Numbered from the stretch's first letter, positions 34,291 through 43,679 are shown. The stretch: 64,000 nt of DNA from an uncultured Oscillospiraceae bacterium (GCA_934552825.1 CAKTEQ010000001.1:186001-250000), one strand, 5' to 3'. Program-made: numbers and translations. Notes: generated from the letters alone by a model not told the origin.

Positions 34291-34480
34291 CATCTGTCCT
34301 TTTGCCTGAGAGATTTGCGCGCCGCGCTTTTCACCTTCGGCCCCCGCGCTTTTAAGCGGGCGTCTCCAGATTACCGTCCCCCTGCAGTCATCGACCTTAT
34401 AAAAGGCTCCTGATAGTGTTACTCCTTCGGCTGGCGCGGCAAGCCGCGCCACTTTTCCGCAGGTTTCATCCGATCCTCTA
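34291..34480 (-). ncRNA. Tandem glycine riboswitch
   Basis: Minus strand. Aptamer 1 (about 34374-34480) has GGATCGGATG and GCCGAAGGAGTAACA, followed by ATCAGGAGCC. Aptamer 2 (about 34291-34373) has TCTGGAGACG, GCCGAAGGTGAAAA and the hallmark ATCTCTCAGGCAAAAGGACA. Both carry the conserved GCCGAAGG core. It should switch symporter expression according to glycine. Confidence 0.9.
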
Positions 34481-34496
34481 TTCAAACATAGACAGA

Positions 34497-34525
34497 ATTT
34501 TAACAGAAAATTCATAGTTTTGCAA
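34497..34525 (-). promoter_or_regulatory. Promoter of the riboswitch-symporter transcript
   Basis: Minus strand TTGCAA (34520-34525), 17-bp spacer, TAAAAT (34497-34502), about 10 bases before the aptamer. Confidence 0.7.
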
Positions 34526-34624
34526 GTGAATTCTATAATATTGCAAATTTTTATTTATTTCTCCAGTATACTGTGTTAGAATAGCCAGTAAACGGCAACA
34601 TATTAACGAAACGGGTGCATTTTT

Positions 34625-35791
34625 ATGATATCTTTATTTGCAAAACTATTTATCCCCGGCAGCCATGATGTCACCATCCCAGCGGTGCGGCAAAAATACG
34701 GCATACTCTGCGGTGTTTGCGGCATCGCCCTTAACTTTCTGCTCTTCGCCATCAAGTTCTTGGCGGGTAACCTGAGCGGCGCTATCTCCATAACCGCGGA
34801 CGCATTCAATAACCTGTCCGATGCGGGTTCCTCTCTCGTCACTCTTCTCGGCTTCAAGTTCGCCGGCGCCGCCGCGGACCACGAGCACCCCTTCGGACAC
34901 GGACGTATTGAATACATAGCCGGTTTTATCGTCTCAATGCTCATAATTATCATGGCATTCGAGCTTGGAAAAAGCTCTGTAGAGAAGATCCTCCACCCGG
35001 AGAGTGTGGAGCGCAGCGTCCTCGTGATAGCTATCCTCGCCGTCTCCATATGCGTAAAGCTGTACATGTATATTTACAACAGACGCATCGGCAAAAAAAT
35101 CGGCTCTGTCTCCATGAAAGCCACCGCGGCAGACAGCCTCAGCGATATGATAGCCACCTCTGTGGTGCTCATATGCCTTGCTATAAGCCCCCTGCTGCCC
35201 TTCAATATTGACGGCTGGTGCGGTATCGCCGTTGCGCTGTTCATCTTCTATTCAGGCATATCCGCCGCCAAGGACACGATCGATCCTCTCCTCGGTCAGC
35301 CCCCTGCTCCCGAGTTCGTCGATAAGATAAAAAAAATCGTCATGTCCCACCCGGAGATATACGCCATGCACGATCTCGTTGTCCACGACTACGGTCCCGG
35401 GCGCGTTATGGTGTCCCTCCACGGCGAGGTTCCCGGAAATATGGACATATACCGGCTCCACGACGTTATCGACCGCATTGAGGCGGAACTCAAGAGCCAG
35501 CTGGGCTGCGAAGCGTGCATACACATGGACCCTATCGACACTGACAGTGACTCGGTGATGTCCATGCGAGGCTCCGTGGAGGACATCGTGCGTGGCCTTG
35601 ACCCTGAACTCTCCATTCACGATTTCCGCATGATAAGCGGTCCCACCCACACAAACCTCATCTTTGACCTTGTAACTCCTCCGGGATTTCCGGTGGGCGA
35701 CGGCGGTCTGAAACGCCGTGTTTCCGACGCAGTGAGAGAACAATTTCCTGCCTGCAGCTGCGTAATAAAGGTCGAGCGGTCCTACATATAA
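34625..35791 (+). CDS. Cation diffusion facilitator transporter
   Basis: A 388-residue CDF exporter for divalent metals such as Zn, Mn or Fe. Six transmembrane helices span about 20-205. Metal-site residues appear in DAFNNLSDAGSS (first DxxxD near residue 59) and DSLSDM near 173. The HEHPFGHGRIEY loop lies near 87. A cytosolic C-terminal domain (about 210-388) is longer than usual. Metal identity cannot be told. The RBS (ACGGGTG) is weak. Monocistronic. Confidence 0.93.
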   Translation: MISLFAKLFIPGSHDVTIPAVRQKYGILCGVCGIALNFLLFAIKFLAGNLSGAISITADAFNNLSDAGSSLVTLLGFKFAGAAADHEHPFGHGRIEYIAGFIVSMLIIIMAFELGKSSVEKILHPESVERSVLVIAILAVSICVKLYMYIYNRRIGKKIGSVSMKATAADSLSDMIATSVVLICLAISPLLPFNIDGWCGIAVALFIFYSGISAAKDTIDPLLGQPPAPEFVDKIKKIVMSHPEIYAMHDLVVHDYGPGRVMVSLHGEVPGNMDIYRLHDVIDRIEAELKSQLGCEACIHMDPIDTDSDSVMSMRGSVEDIVRGLDPELSIHDFRMISGPTHTNLIFDLVTPPGFPVGDGGLKRRVSDAVREQFPACSCVIKVERSYI

Positions 35792-35827
35792 GAAGTCACC
35801 CCGGAGACATCCTCCGGGGTGACTTCT
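35791..35827. terminator. Bidirectional terminator
   Basis: AGAAGTCACCCCGGAG with complement and T-run, between the CDF gene and livF. Confidence 0.88.
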
Positions 35828-35830
35828 TTT

Positions 35831-36544
35831 TTATTCGTGTTCCTTGGCTTTGCCCAGGTACGCTTCCTTTATCTGCTCGTTCTCCAGCAGCTCCGCGCCC
35901 GGCCCCTCCATGGTTATGTTGCCCGTCTCCATGACATATGCCCAGGAGGCGGTTTTAAGGGCCATGTTAGCGTTCTGCTCGATAAGCAGTACTGTGACGC
36001 CCTGCTTATTTATCTCCTTGATTATCTCGAAGATATTCTTGACAATAAGAGGCGCAAGGCCTAGAGATGGTTCATCCATCATGATGAGCTTCGGCTTGCT
36101 CATGAGCGCTCTGCCCACCGCCAGCATCTGCTGCTCGCCGCCGGAGAGCGTACCGCCCGCCTGCCAGCTTCTCTCCTTGAGGCGGGGGAAGAGGTCAAAC
36201 ACCCAGTTGATATCGTCGGTCAGGTCGTCCTTACGCAGGTACGCGCCTATCTTCAAATTCTCGAGGACCGTCATATCCGGGAATATCTTCCGTCCCTCGG
36301 GTACCATTGTGATTCCCTTTGCAACGATGGACGTGGGGTCCGCCCCGGTGATGTCCTCGCCCATAAACTCAATCTTGCCCGCTTCGGGCTTTTCAATTCC
36401 GGCGATGGACCGCAGTGTCGTCGACTTGCCCGCGCCGTTGGCGCCGATGAGGGTGACTATCTGGCCCTCCTCAACTTGGAGATCTATGCCGCGCACGGCC
36501 TTGATGCCGCCGAAGCTGACTCTCAGATTTTCGATCTTAAGCAT
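35831..36544 (-). CDS. livF: Branched-chain amino acid ABC transporter ATPase LivF
   Basis: A 237-residue ABC ATPase. Walker A GANGAGKSTTL near residue 37, signature LSGGEQQMLAVGRALM near 136, and Walker B KLIMMDEPSLGL near 157. The SLGLAP sequence after Walker B is typical of LivF. The ATG at 36544 overlaps the livG stop by 8 bases. Last gene of livK-H-M-G-F. Confidence 0.95.
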   Translation of the reverse strand: MLKIENLRVSFGGIKAVRGIDLQVEEGQIVTLIGANGAGKSTTLRSIAGIEKPEAGKIEFMGEDITGADPTSIVAKGITMVPEGRKIFPDMTVLENLKIGAYLRKDDLTDDINWVFDLFPRLKERSWQAGGTLSGGEQQMLAVGRALMSKPKLIMMDEPSLGLAPLIVKNIFEIIKEINKQGVTVLLIEQNANMALKTASWAYVMETGNITMEGPGAELLENEQIKEAYLGKAKEHE

Positions 36545-37388
36545 CTTCCTCATCCACCCCCAGATATGCGTCGATAACACGCTGATTGTTCTGAATTTCG
36601 GCGGGAACGCCCTGGGCGATCTCGCTGCCGAAGTCGATAACATAGATATAGTCAGAGATTTTCATGACGAGATCCATATGGTGCTCGATAAGGAACACTG
36701 TGATATGGTACTTTTCCTTTATCTCCTTGATGAACTCCGCCAGTTCCTGAGTTTCCTGGGGGTTCATTCCCGCCGCAGGTTCATCCAGGAGCAGGAGCTT
36801 TGGATTTGTTGCCAGAGCACGAGCTATCTCAAGACGTCTCTGGAGGCCATAGGGCAGACTTGTCGCTATCTCGTCCTTGAACTTGTCAAGTCCCTGCTCC
36901 CGGAGCAGTTCCATCGTCTCCTCACGCATACGCTTTTCTTCCTTCTTATTTCCGCGGAAGATCGCGCTGAACACATTCTGCTTTGCGCGCATATGCTTTG
37001 CAACGAGCACGTTCTCGAAAACCGTCATGCTCTTCCAGAGACGGATATTCTGGAATGTGCGGGCAATGCCCAGCTTTGTTATTCTGTCGGGCGTGGGCTG
37101 AACGCAGCTCTTGCCCACATACGCCACAGCGTTCTCACCTTTGTACTGCTTTTTCATCTTGCCCCGGGGATGACTTCTCACCATGGGTTTGCCCATGAAT
37201 TCCACGAAACCGTTTGTGGGCTGGTATACGCCCGTTATGCAGTTGAACGCAGTTGTCTTGCCGGCGCCGTTAGGGCCAATAAGCGCCACTATCTGCCCTT
37301 CATTTATGTCGAGAGACAGGTTATTGACAGCCACGACGCCGCCGAACTGCATAGTGACGTTCTCCACATGAAGCACGTTCTTGCTCAT
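36537..37388 (-). CDS. livG: Branched-chain amino acid ABC transporter ATPase LivG
   Basis: A 283-residue ABC ATPase. Walker A GPNGAGKTTAFN near residue 37, signature LPYGLQRRLEIARAL near 178, and Walker B LLLLDEPAAGMNPQE near 199. AAGMNP is characteristic of LivG. An insert near 90-150 (KMKKQYKGENAVAYVGKS and a charged stretch) is typical. Overlaps livM by ATGA. Confidence 0.95.
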   Translation of the reverse strand: MSKNVLHVENVTMQFGGVVAVNNLSLDINEGQIVALIGPNGAGKTTAFNCITGVYQPTNGFVEFMGKPMVRSHPRGKMKKQYKGENAVAYVGKSCVQPTPDRITKLGIARTFQNIRLWKSMTVFENVLVAKHMRAKQNVFSAIFRGNKKEEKRMREETMELLREQGLDKFKDEIATSLPYGLQRRLEIARALATNPKLLLLDEPAAGMNPQETQELAEFIKEIKEKYHITVFLIEHHMDLVMKISDYIYVIDFGSEIAQGVPAEIQNNQRVIDAYLGVDEEDA

Positions 37389-38599
37389 TTGGACGCCACC
37401 TCCTCCTTTTCAGACTCAGCCGGCGGTTGATCCTTAGGTTTTTTCCTTAGCTTCGCCTTAAGTCTTGTGAAGGATATCTCCTTATCGCCCATTATACCCT
37501 TGCTGAAGAACAGCACGATTATCATGATGACAACAGAGAACACGACCTTGCGGAAGCCGTCTCTGAAGATGGGCACGCTCATTCCGAAGAAGGAGCCGCT
37601 GTCCAGGAAGCGCAGCCACCACTCGGAGCAGGCAATGTAGAGGAACGCGGCGATACAGCTGCCGGAAACAGATCCGATACCGCCGATAACCACCATGAGG
37701 AGTATCTCATATGTCATAGCCGTCTTAAAAGCGGACGCCTGGACTGTTGCCTGATACATGGCGAGCAGGGCGCCGCCCACTCCGGCGAAAAAGCTGGAGA
37801 TGATGAAGGAGAGCATCTTGTGCTTGAAGAGGTTCACGCCCATAGCCTCCGCCGCGACTTCGTCGTCACGTACCGCCTTTAGTGCACGGCCATAGGAAGA
37901 GTTGATGAGTAGAACGATGAGCAGGATGCATATCGACACGATTATGAACGGGAACAGAGTGCTGAACTTCAGAGTAACGTCCCCGAACACCAGCTTCATG
38001 TCCGCAAAGGTCGTGTACTTTCTCAGGAGGTTCGAACCGTTTGTGATGCGGCCCAGGCCCTCCCACTGGAACACGGCGCGGATTATCTCAGCAAAGCCCA
38101 GTGTCGCGATAGCGAGGTAGTCGCTCTTCAGTCTGAGCACGGGAATGCCGATGAGCGTGGCGAAGATAGCCGTGATAAGGCCGGCGATTATTATAGCGAT
38201 GACAACGCCGATGAGCGTGCCCGCATTCGCGCCCAGCAGGCTGCTGAATGCCTCAGGGATTGAAAAGCGGATAGTGCCGCCTTCAAAGTACTGGTATACA
38301 GCCTCATGCTGCTCCGCGGGGATGCAGAAGATGGAGTAGGCGTAAGCGCCCACCAACATGAATCCCGCCTGACCAAGGGAGAACAGACCCGTGAAGCCGT
38401 TAAGCAGGTTCATGGACACGCAAAGCAGTGAATATATCGCGCCCTTTTTGAGCACGGGTACCAGCATGAGCGTGAAGGAGTTCTGGGGCAGGACGTTGTC
38501 CAGCAGATATGCCAGAGCATAGAGCGCCAGCAGAAGCACGATGCCTATATACTTCCCTGTATTGTCCTTTTTTGCAAGTGTTGTAGTCTTTGTACTCAT
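37385..38599 (-). CDS. livM: Branched-chain amino acid ABC transporter permease LivM
   Basis: A 404-residue permease with about ten helices and the LivM signature GRALKAVRDDEVAAEAMGVN near residue 245, which contacts the ATPases. A long N-terminal helix set and a charged C-terminal tail (KKPKDQPPAESEKEEVASK) are present. The ATG at 38599 has GGTGAG upstream; it begins 11 bases after the livH stop. Confidence 0.94.
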   Translation of the reverse strand: MSTKTTTLAKKDNTGKYIGIVLLLALYALAYLLDNVLPQNSFTLMLVPVLKKGAIYSLLCVSMNLLNGFTGLFSLGQAGFMLVGAYAYSIFCIPAEQHEAVYQYFEGGTIRFSIPEAFSSLLGANAGTLIGVVIAIIIAGLITAIFATLIGIPVLRLKSDYLAIATLGFAEIIRAVFQWEGLGRITNGSNLLRKYTTFADMKLVFGDVTLKFSTLFPFIIVSICILLIVLLINSSYGRALKAVRDDEVAAEAMGVNLFKHKMLSFIISSFFAGVGGALLAMYQATVQASAFKTAMTYEILLMVVIGGIGSVSGSCIAAFLYIACSEWWLRFLDSGSFFGMSVPIFRDGFRKVVFSVVIMIIVLFFSKGIMGDKEISFTRLKAKLRKKPKDQPPAESEKEEVASK

Positions 38600-38609
38600 G
38601 GCGCTCACC

Positions 38610-39497
38610 TCAAACCTTATCGGTGGCCTTCTCACCGAAGATACCGGTGGGCTTGACCAGCAGGATAACTATCAGGAGGACGAACGTAAACGCGTCGGAG
38701 AACGTGGTCAGACCGACGCCCTTTATGATGTTCTCGCAGATACCGATGATGAATGCGCCGATAACAGCGCCGGGGATGGAACCGATACCGCCGAACACAG
38801 CCGCTACGAAGGCCTTAAGGCCCGGCATAGAGCCGGATGTGGGGATAACGGATGTGTAGTTGGAGAAGTACAGCAGCGAGCCGACAGCCGCGAGGAAGCA
38901 GCCGATGATGAACGTCACGCTGATGACGCTGTTGATCTTGATACCCATGAGCTGGCTCGTCTCAAAATCCTTGGAGACGGCGCGCATCGCCATGCCTATC
39001 TTCGTGTGGTTGATAAGGAGCATGAGCACTATCACGAGCACTATCGTCAGCACCGGGGTGATGAGCGTGACCATCTTTGTGGTAGCGCCGAGAATTGTGA
39101 CGGACTTGCTCAAAAACGGGATCGCGGGGTACACCTGAGGCAGACCGCCTGTGAAGTACAGCGCGCAGTTCTGGAGCAGGTAGCTCACGCCGATGGCGGA
39201 GATCATTACACTCATGCGGGGCGCGCTTCTCAGTGGCTTATACGCCACGCGCTCGATAACAAAGCCGAGCACCATAGTTGCTATGAGGACGATGGGGATG
39301 GCTATGTAGAGGGGCAGAGACGCCGACGCATAAACCATCACGAGACCCGCGACCATGAAGATATCGCCGTGGGCAAAGTTGATAAGGCGAAGAATACCGT
39401 AAACCATGGTATATCCTATGGCTATCAGTGCGTACTGACCGCCCACGGAGATACCTGCTAGGATATACGGCATATTCGCGCTCAAAAATGCAGACAT
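38610..39497 (-). CDS. livH: Branched-chain amino acid ABC transporter permease LivH
   Basis: A 295-residue permease with about eight helices. LivH features include GGQYALIAIGYTMVYGILRLINFAHGD near the N terminus (shown here only as family segment, residues 18-44), GMAMRAVSKDFETSQLMG near 190 and AAVFGGIGSIPGAVIGAF near 230. RBS GGGAGGAAAAA. First permease gene after the binding protein; a stable hairpin separates them. Confidence 0.94.
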   Translation of the reverse strand: MSAFLSANMPYILAGISVGGQYALIAIGYTMVYGILRLINFAHGDIFMVAGLVMVYASASLPLYIAIPIVLIATMVLGFVIERVAYKPLRSAPRMSVMISAIGVSYLLQNCALYFTGGLPQVYPAIPFLSKSVTILGATTKMVTLITPVLTIVLVIVLMLLINHTKIGMAMRAVSKDFETSQLMGIKINSVISVTFIIGCFLAAVGSLLYFSNYTSVIPTSGSMPGLKAFVAAVFGGIGSIPGAVIGAFIIGICENIIKGVGLTTFSDAFTFVLLIVILLVKPTGIFGEKATDKV

Positions 39498-39533
39498 TGA
39501 GGTTTTTCCTCCCTCTTATTAGTTTGTTTCGGC

Positions 39534-39577
39534 ATTACAATCAGGGCACAATCAACAGCTTATGCGCTGATTGTAAT
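39534..39577. repeat. Inverted repeat upstream of livH
   Basis: ATTACAATCAG (39534-39544) and CTGATTGTAAT (39567-39577), 11-bp perfect arms with a 22-base loop. Confidence 0.6.
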
Positions 39578-39649
39578 ACCCAATCGCCCGGATCCGCCGC
39601 AAATTCCCTCCTCTGGGATATTCCGGTTTCGTATCCATAACACCATTCA

Positions 39650-39680
39650 TGGCAGGGGTCCCTAAAAGAGACCCCTGCCA
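39650..39680 (-). promoter_or_regulatory. Intercistronic hairpin after the Liv binding-protein gene
   Basis: TGGCAGGGGTC / GACCCCTGCCA perfect stem with no T-run after it on the minus strand. It probably stabilises the binding-protein message or attenuates read-through, making more binding protein than permease. Confidence 0.7.
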
Positions 39681-39730
39681 CAGTCATTGAGATTAAATAA
39701 GTTTCAGTATAATTGAATATTCAAATTCGC

Positions 39731-40942
39731 TTACTTAACGCCCTGGACTGCCGCAAAGTCCCAAGCACCTGTCTCAGTGTTTGCAACCTTGATGTAAGCA
39801 GTGTCGCGCATTGCATCGCCAATATCATCGAACTTTATCTCGCCTGTGATGCCAGTATAGACTGTGTCGACAAGGGCGTCTCTCACAGCACCGGCGTCTG
39901 TTGTGCCGGCATTCTTCAGAGCCTCAAGAGCTGTGAAGTATGCGTCGTAGCCCATGACTGTAACTGCTGCAATAGTATCATCGCCGCCGTTGTTGGCCTT
40001 CGCGTCAGCATTGGAGTTGATCCATGCCTTGATGCCCTCTTCAAACTCGGGATCAGCGCCCTCCTGATAGAAGGTGGAGACGTAGATGGACAGGTCCTTA
40101 CCCGCAGCAGCACTCAGGATAACATTGGAATCCCATGTGTCGCCAGCCAGCAGGGGGATATTGATGCCCTGTGCTGCAGCCTGCTCGATGATGAGCTGTG
40201 CATAGCTCAGGGAGCAGGGAGCGAAGATTGCTTCCGCACCGGCGTTCTTAGCGTTTGTCAGGTAAGATGTGAAGTCAGAGTTGTTCTCGGGGAAGCTCTC
40301 TGTAATGACTTCCATGCCCAGATCCTCAGCTGCCTTTACAAAGTAGTTGATAAGGCCCTGATCATAGTCGTTGCCCAGCTGACCCAGGCAGTAAACTGTT
40401 CTGGCACCCAGCTTTTCATATGCGTAGTTAGCATCTACGGTGCCCTGGAAGGGATCCAGGAAGCAGATGCGGAAGTAGTAATCGTTGCCGTCAGTTACCT
40501 GGGGGTTTGTGCATGTAACGCCGATGGCGGGGATGCCGGCTTCTTCAAATGTGGGGCCTGCCGCAATAGCAACGCTGGAGCCGTAGGAGCCCAGGATAAC
40601 AGAGCAGCCTGCACCCACGAGCTTTGTAGCGGCGGAGACAGCCTTGTCTGTGGAAGACTCGTTATCTGCGTAGACCAGCTCGACATTGTATGTCTTGCCG
40701 CCGATCTCAACTGTGGGCTGTACGTAGTTAGCGTACTGCATGCCCAGGATCTCCTGCTTGCCGCCCGCGCCGTTGTCGCCGGACTGGGGCTCGTAAACAC
40801 CGATATAGACAGTGTCAGCCGCTGTGTTCTCGCCGTCAACCGCGTTGTTGTTCGCCTCTTCCTTCTTCTCGCCGCAAGCAGCGAGGGAAGCGAAGGAAGC
40901 GAGCATCAGCACTGCCAGAATGATAGCCAATACTTTTTTCAT
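39731..40942 (-). CDS. livK: Branched-chain amino acid ABC transporter substrate-binding lipoprotein
   Basis: A 403-residue extracytoplasmic binding protein. Residues 1-22 are a lipoprotein signal with lipobox SLAAC-GEKK. The mature protein has the type I LivJ/K fold: VYIGVYEPQSGDNGAGG near residue 45, VGAGCSVILGSYGSSVA near 108 and VMGYDAYFTALEAL near 335. First gene of livK-H-M-G-F. The ligand in this fold may be branched-chain or other amino acids, amides or urea. RBS: GGAGGAATC. Confidence 0.94.
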   Translation of the reverse strand: MKKVLAIILAVLMLASFASLAACGEKKEEANNNAVDGENTAADTVYIGVYEPQSGDNGAGGKQEILGMQYANYVQPTVEIGGKTYNVELVYADNESSTDKAVSAATKLVGAGCSVILGSYGSSVAIAAGPTFEEAGIPAIGVTCTNPQVTDGNDYYFRICFLDPFQGTVDANYAYEKLGARTVYCLGQLGNDYDQGLINYFVKAAEDLGMEVITESFPENNSDFTSYLTNAKNAGAEAIFAPCSLSYAQLIIEQAAAQGINIPLLAGDTWDSNVILSAAAGKDLSIYVSTFYQEGADPEFEEGIKAWINSNADAKANNGGDDTIAAVTVMGYDAYFTALEALKNAGTTDAGAVRDALVDTVYTGITGEIKFDDIGDAMRDTAYIKVANTETGAWDFAAVQGVK

Positions 40943-41084
40943 GATGATTCCTCCAATTGCACTTCTTTTAACTAAAATTGTGTGCTTAAAATAATCGGAT
41001 GTGCGCTCTTCAGTGTTCGCAGATATACGGGCGGCTTATGTCCATATATCACAGACATCTGTCCTTCGCAAAACGATATATTAT

Positions 41085-41112
41085 ATTCTACCATCCTTTT
41101 TCCAATTTGCAA
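41085..41112 (-). promoter_or_regulatory. Promoter of the liv operon
   Basis: Minus strand TTGCAA (41107-41112), 16-bp spacer, TAGAAT (41085-41090). The leader of about 135 bases may hold further control. Confidence 0.55.
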
Positions 41113-41283
41113 GTCTTATTTTCACAAGTATTTAACATTTGGAATATTTACCGATTTATTATCCAAATATCGGTTATTTTTGCATCAGGCGGAACTTTTT
41201 CCTGCATTTTACGCAAAAGGCAGGTTATCACTGCTTATTATATGGTCACATTATGGAAATTGCGCCGGATGACACAATAATCA

Positions 41284-41312
41284 TTGAAATAGCCGGGAAT
41301 ATTTGCTATATT
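41284..41312 (+). promoter_or_regulatory. Promoter of asnS
   Basis: TTGAAA (41284-41289), 17-bp spacer, TATATT (41307-41312). Confidence 0.65.
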
Positions 41313-41393
41313 GTAGTGTATTAAAAATTTCAGCACATTTCCGCTTAGAATACAACTCCGAGAAAGGATGCCCCGGCGGGGCTGGTGGAAAAC

Positions 41394-42788
41394 ATGGAAA
41401 CACTAATGACAATCAGAGAACTGCACAAAAACTATAAAGAGCTGGCCGGCGGGACCGTTCAGGTCGGCGGCTGGGTACGCAGCATCCGCGCCTCCAAGGC
41501 CTTCGGCTTCATCGTCCTGAACGACGGTACCTTTTTTGACGCCGTCCAGGTCGTTTATCACGATGATCTGGCGAATTTCGCGGACATTTCCAAGTTCAAC
41601 GTGGGTACAGCCATAATTGTAAAGGGCACTCTCGTCGAGACGCCTGAAGCAAAGCAGCCCTTCGAGATACAGGCAGCGGAGATCGCGGTCGAGGGTGCGT
41701 CCACCCCCGATTATCCTCTCCAGAAAAAGCGCCACAGCTTCGAGTATCTGCGCACGATAACCCACCTCCGCCCCCGCACCAACACCTTCCAGGCGGTTTT
41801 CCGCATACGCAGCCTGGCGGCCTACGCCATTCACAAGTTCTTCCAGGACCGCAACTTCATCTATGTGCACACACCCATCATCACAGGTTCCGACTGCGAA
41901 GGCGCGGGCGAGATGTTCCAGGTGACAACTCTCAATCTGGCAGATCCCCCCCGCACCGAGGAGGGCAAGATAGACTACACTGAGGACTTCTTCAACAAGG
42001 AGACGAACCTCACCGTGTCTGGTCAGCTCAACGCGGAGACCTTCGCCATGGCGTTCCGCAACGTCTACACATTCGGCCCCACCTTCCGCGCCGAGAATTC
42101 CAACACCACCCGCCACGCGGCTGAGTTCTGGATGATCGAGCCCGAGATTGCCTTTGCGGACCTGCAGGACGACATGCGTCTCGCAGAGGACATGCTCAAA
42201 TTCGTCATCACCTATGTCATGGAGCACGCCCCCGAGGAGATGGCGTTTTTCAACCAGTTCGTGGACAAGGGGCTTATCGACCGTCTCGAGCACGTGGTGA
42301 ACTCCGAGTTCGGCCGCATCACATATACCGACGCTGTCGCTGAGCTGGAAAAGCACAACGACAAGTTTGACTACAAGGTCTTCTGGGGCTGCGACCTCCA
42401 GACAGAGCACGAGCGCTATCTCACCGAGGAGATATTCAAGCGCCCCGTCTTCGTCACCGATTACCCCAAGGAGATAAAGGCCTTCTACATGAAGCTCAAC
42501 CCCGACGGGAAGACCGTTGCCGCTATGGACTGCCTTGTCCCCGGCATCGGCGAGATAATCGGCGGCAGCCAGCGCGAGGACGACTATGATACTCTCGTAA
42601 AGCGCATGGCGGAGTGCGGGCTCAAGGAGGAGGACTACGGCTTCTACCTGGACCTGAGAAAGTACGGCACCGTCCGCCACGCAGGCTTCGGTCTGGGCTT
42701 CGAGCGCTGCGTCATGTACCTCACCGGCATGGGCAACATCCGCGACGTGCTTCCCTTCCCCAGAACAGTAAACAACTGCGATCTGTAA
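41394..42788 (+). CDS. asnS: Asparagine--tRNA ligase
   Basis: A 464-residue class IIb aminoacyl-tRNA synthetase. An OB-fold anticodon-binding domain is at about 15-110 (VQVGGWVRSIRASKAFGFIV). The catalytic domain carries motif 2 FGPTFRAENSNTTRHAAEFW near 215 and motif 3 GLGFERCVMYLTGMGNIRD near 433. The AEFWMIEPEIAF sequence is typical of AsnRS. The ATG at 41394 is chosen over an in-frame GTG at 41385, but neither RBS is strong. Confidence 0.96.
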   Translation: METLMTIRELHKNYKELAGGTVQVGGWVRSIRASKAFGFIVLNDGTFFDAVQVVYHDDLANFADISKFNVGTAIIVKGTLVETPEAKQPFEIQAAEIAVEGASTPDYPLQKKRHSFEYLRTITHLRPRTNTFQAVFRIRSLAAYAIHKFFQDRNFIYVHTPIITGSDCEGAGEMFQVTTLNLADPPRTEEGKIDYTEDFFNKETNLTVSGQLNAETFAMAFRNVYTFGPTFRAENSNTTRHAAEFWMIEPEIAFADLQDDMRLAEDMLKFVITYVMEHAPEEMAFFNQFVDKGLIDRLEHVVNSEFGRITYTDAVAELEKHNDKFDYKVFWGCDLQTEHERYLTEEIFKRPVFVTDYPKEIKAFYMKLNPDGKTVAAMDCLVPGIGEIIGGSQREDDYDTLVKRMAECGLKEEDYGFYLDLRKYGTVRHAGFGLGFERCVMYLTGMGNIRDVLPFPRTVNNCDL

Positions 42789-42796
42789 ACAAATTT

Positions 42797-42824
42797 TCTC
42801 CCCGCGGGCAAGCCTGTGGGGAGA
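42797..42824 (+). terminator. Terminator of asnS
   Basis: TCTCCCCGCGGGC / GCCTGTGGGGAGA stem with wobble pairs, followed by TTTTGG. Confidence 0.65.
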
Positions 42825-42872
42825 TTTTGGTATTAATTTTAATGACGTTAAAGAGAGAGGTGTGAAGTAATT

Positions 42873-43676
42873 ATGAAAAATTTTACTGATCTTACAGACC
42901 TGAGAAACAAAAAAGGCTTTATCTGCGATATGGACGGAGTCATCTACCGGGGCAACATTCTGCTGCCTGGCGTCAAGGATTTCGTAAGCTGGATGCTCCG
43001 GGAGAACAAGGAATTCCTGTTCCTCACAAACTCGAGCCAGCGGTCCCCCCGTGAGCTTCGCCAGAAGCTGATGCGCATGGGGCTGGACATCAGCGAGGAT
43101 CATTTTTATACGAGCGCCCTCGCCACCGCCGCTTTCCTGAAAAAACAGATGCCGGGCTGCACCGCGTATGTGATAGGCGACGCCGGGCTTATGAACGCCC
43201 TGTACGACGCGGGCATAACCATGAACGACGTCGACCCGGACTATGTTATTGTGGGCGAATGCGCGAGCTATAACTACGATATGATAAGCAAGGCCGTCTC
43301 TCTCGTGCTCAGAGGCGCGCGGCTCATCGCCACCAACTCCGACCTCACAGGGCCCGCGGAAGAGGGCGTCACCCCCGCCTGCCGCTCCCTCGTAGCGCCG
43401 GTGGAACTGTGCACCGGCAAACAGGCGTACTTCCTCGGCAAACCCAATCCCCTCATGATGCGCACAGGGCTCAAGCTGCTTGGCGTTCACTCTGAGGAGG
43501 CTGTCATGATAGGCGACAGGATGGACACGGATATAATCGCCGGCATGGAAACCGGTCTTGACACGGTCCTCGTCCTGTCCGGATGCACCCGCGCGAAGGA
43601 TGTGGAGTCCTTCCCCTACCGACCAACTTACATACTGGACGGCGTGGGCGATATCGCCCCGGGCGCGGAAGTATAA
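42873..43676 (+). CDS. HAD-IIA family (NagD-like) phosphatase
   Basis: A 267-residue HAD hydrolase. Motif I is ICDMDGVIYRG near residue 19 (nucleophile Asp and acid Asp). Motif II is FLTNSSQRSPRE near 50, Lys in LGKPNPLMMRTGLK near 190 and motif IV in MIGDRMDTDI near 210. The C2A cap is typical of NagD/4-nitrophenylphosphatase types. The substrate is undefined. The transglutaminase-like gene follows after 3 bases. Confidence 0.92.
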   Translation: MKNFTDLTDLRNKKGFICDMDGVIYRGNILLPGVKDFVSWMLRENKEFLFLTNSSQRSPRELRQKLMRMGLDISEDHFYTSALATAAFLKKQMPGCTAYVIGDAGLMNALYDAGITMNDVDPDYVIVGECASYNYDMISKAVSLVLRGARLIATNSDLTGPAEEGVTPACRSLVAPVELCTGKQAYFLGKPNPLMMRTGLKLLGVHSEEAVMIGDRMDTDIIAGMETGLDTVLVLSGCTRAKDVESFPYRPTYILDGVGDIAPGAEV

Positions 43677-43679
43677 ACC

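Larger units (their letters stand above)
40943..41393. other. Intergenic region between livK and asnS
   Basis: AT-rich, 451 bases, with divergent promoters near its two ends. No gene, T-box or known riboswitch is recognised. Confidence 0.5.

Noticed and set aside
34168..34515. Longer start for the AGCS symporter
   Set aside because: The extra 116 residues would be translated from the glycine riboswitch and have no transporter-like sequence. A good RBS precedes 34167.
41313..41393. T-box leader before asnS
   Set aside because: No T-box core (GGGTGGNACCGCG-like) sequence or terminator/antiterminator pair is present.
41403..43490. A 695-codon minus-strand frame across asnS and the HAD gene
   Set aside because: Antisense to well-recognised genes, no RBS or domain; a shadow frame.
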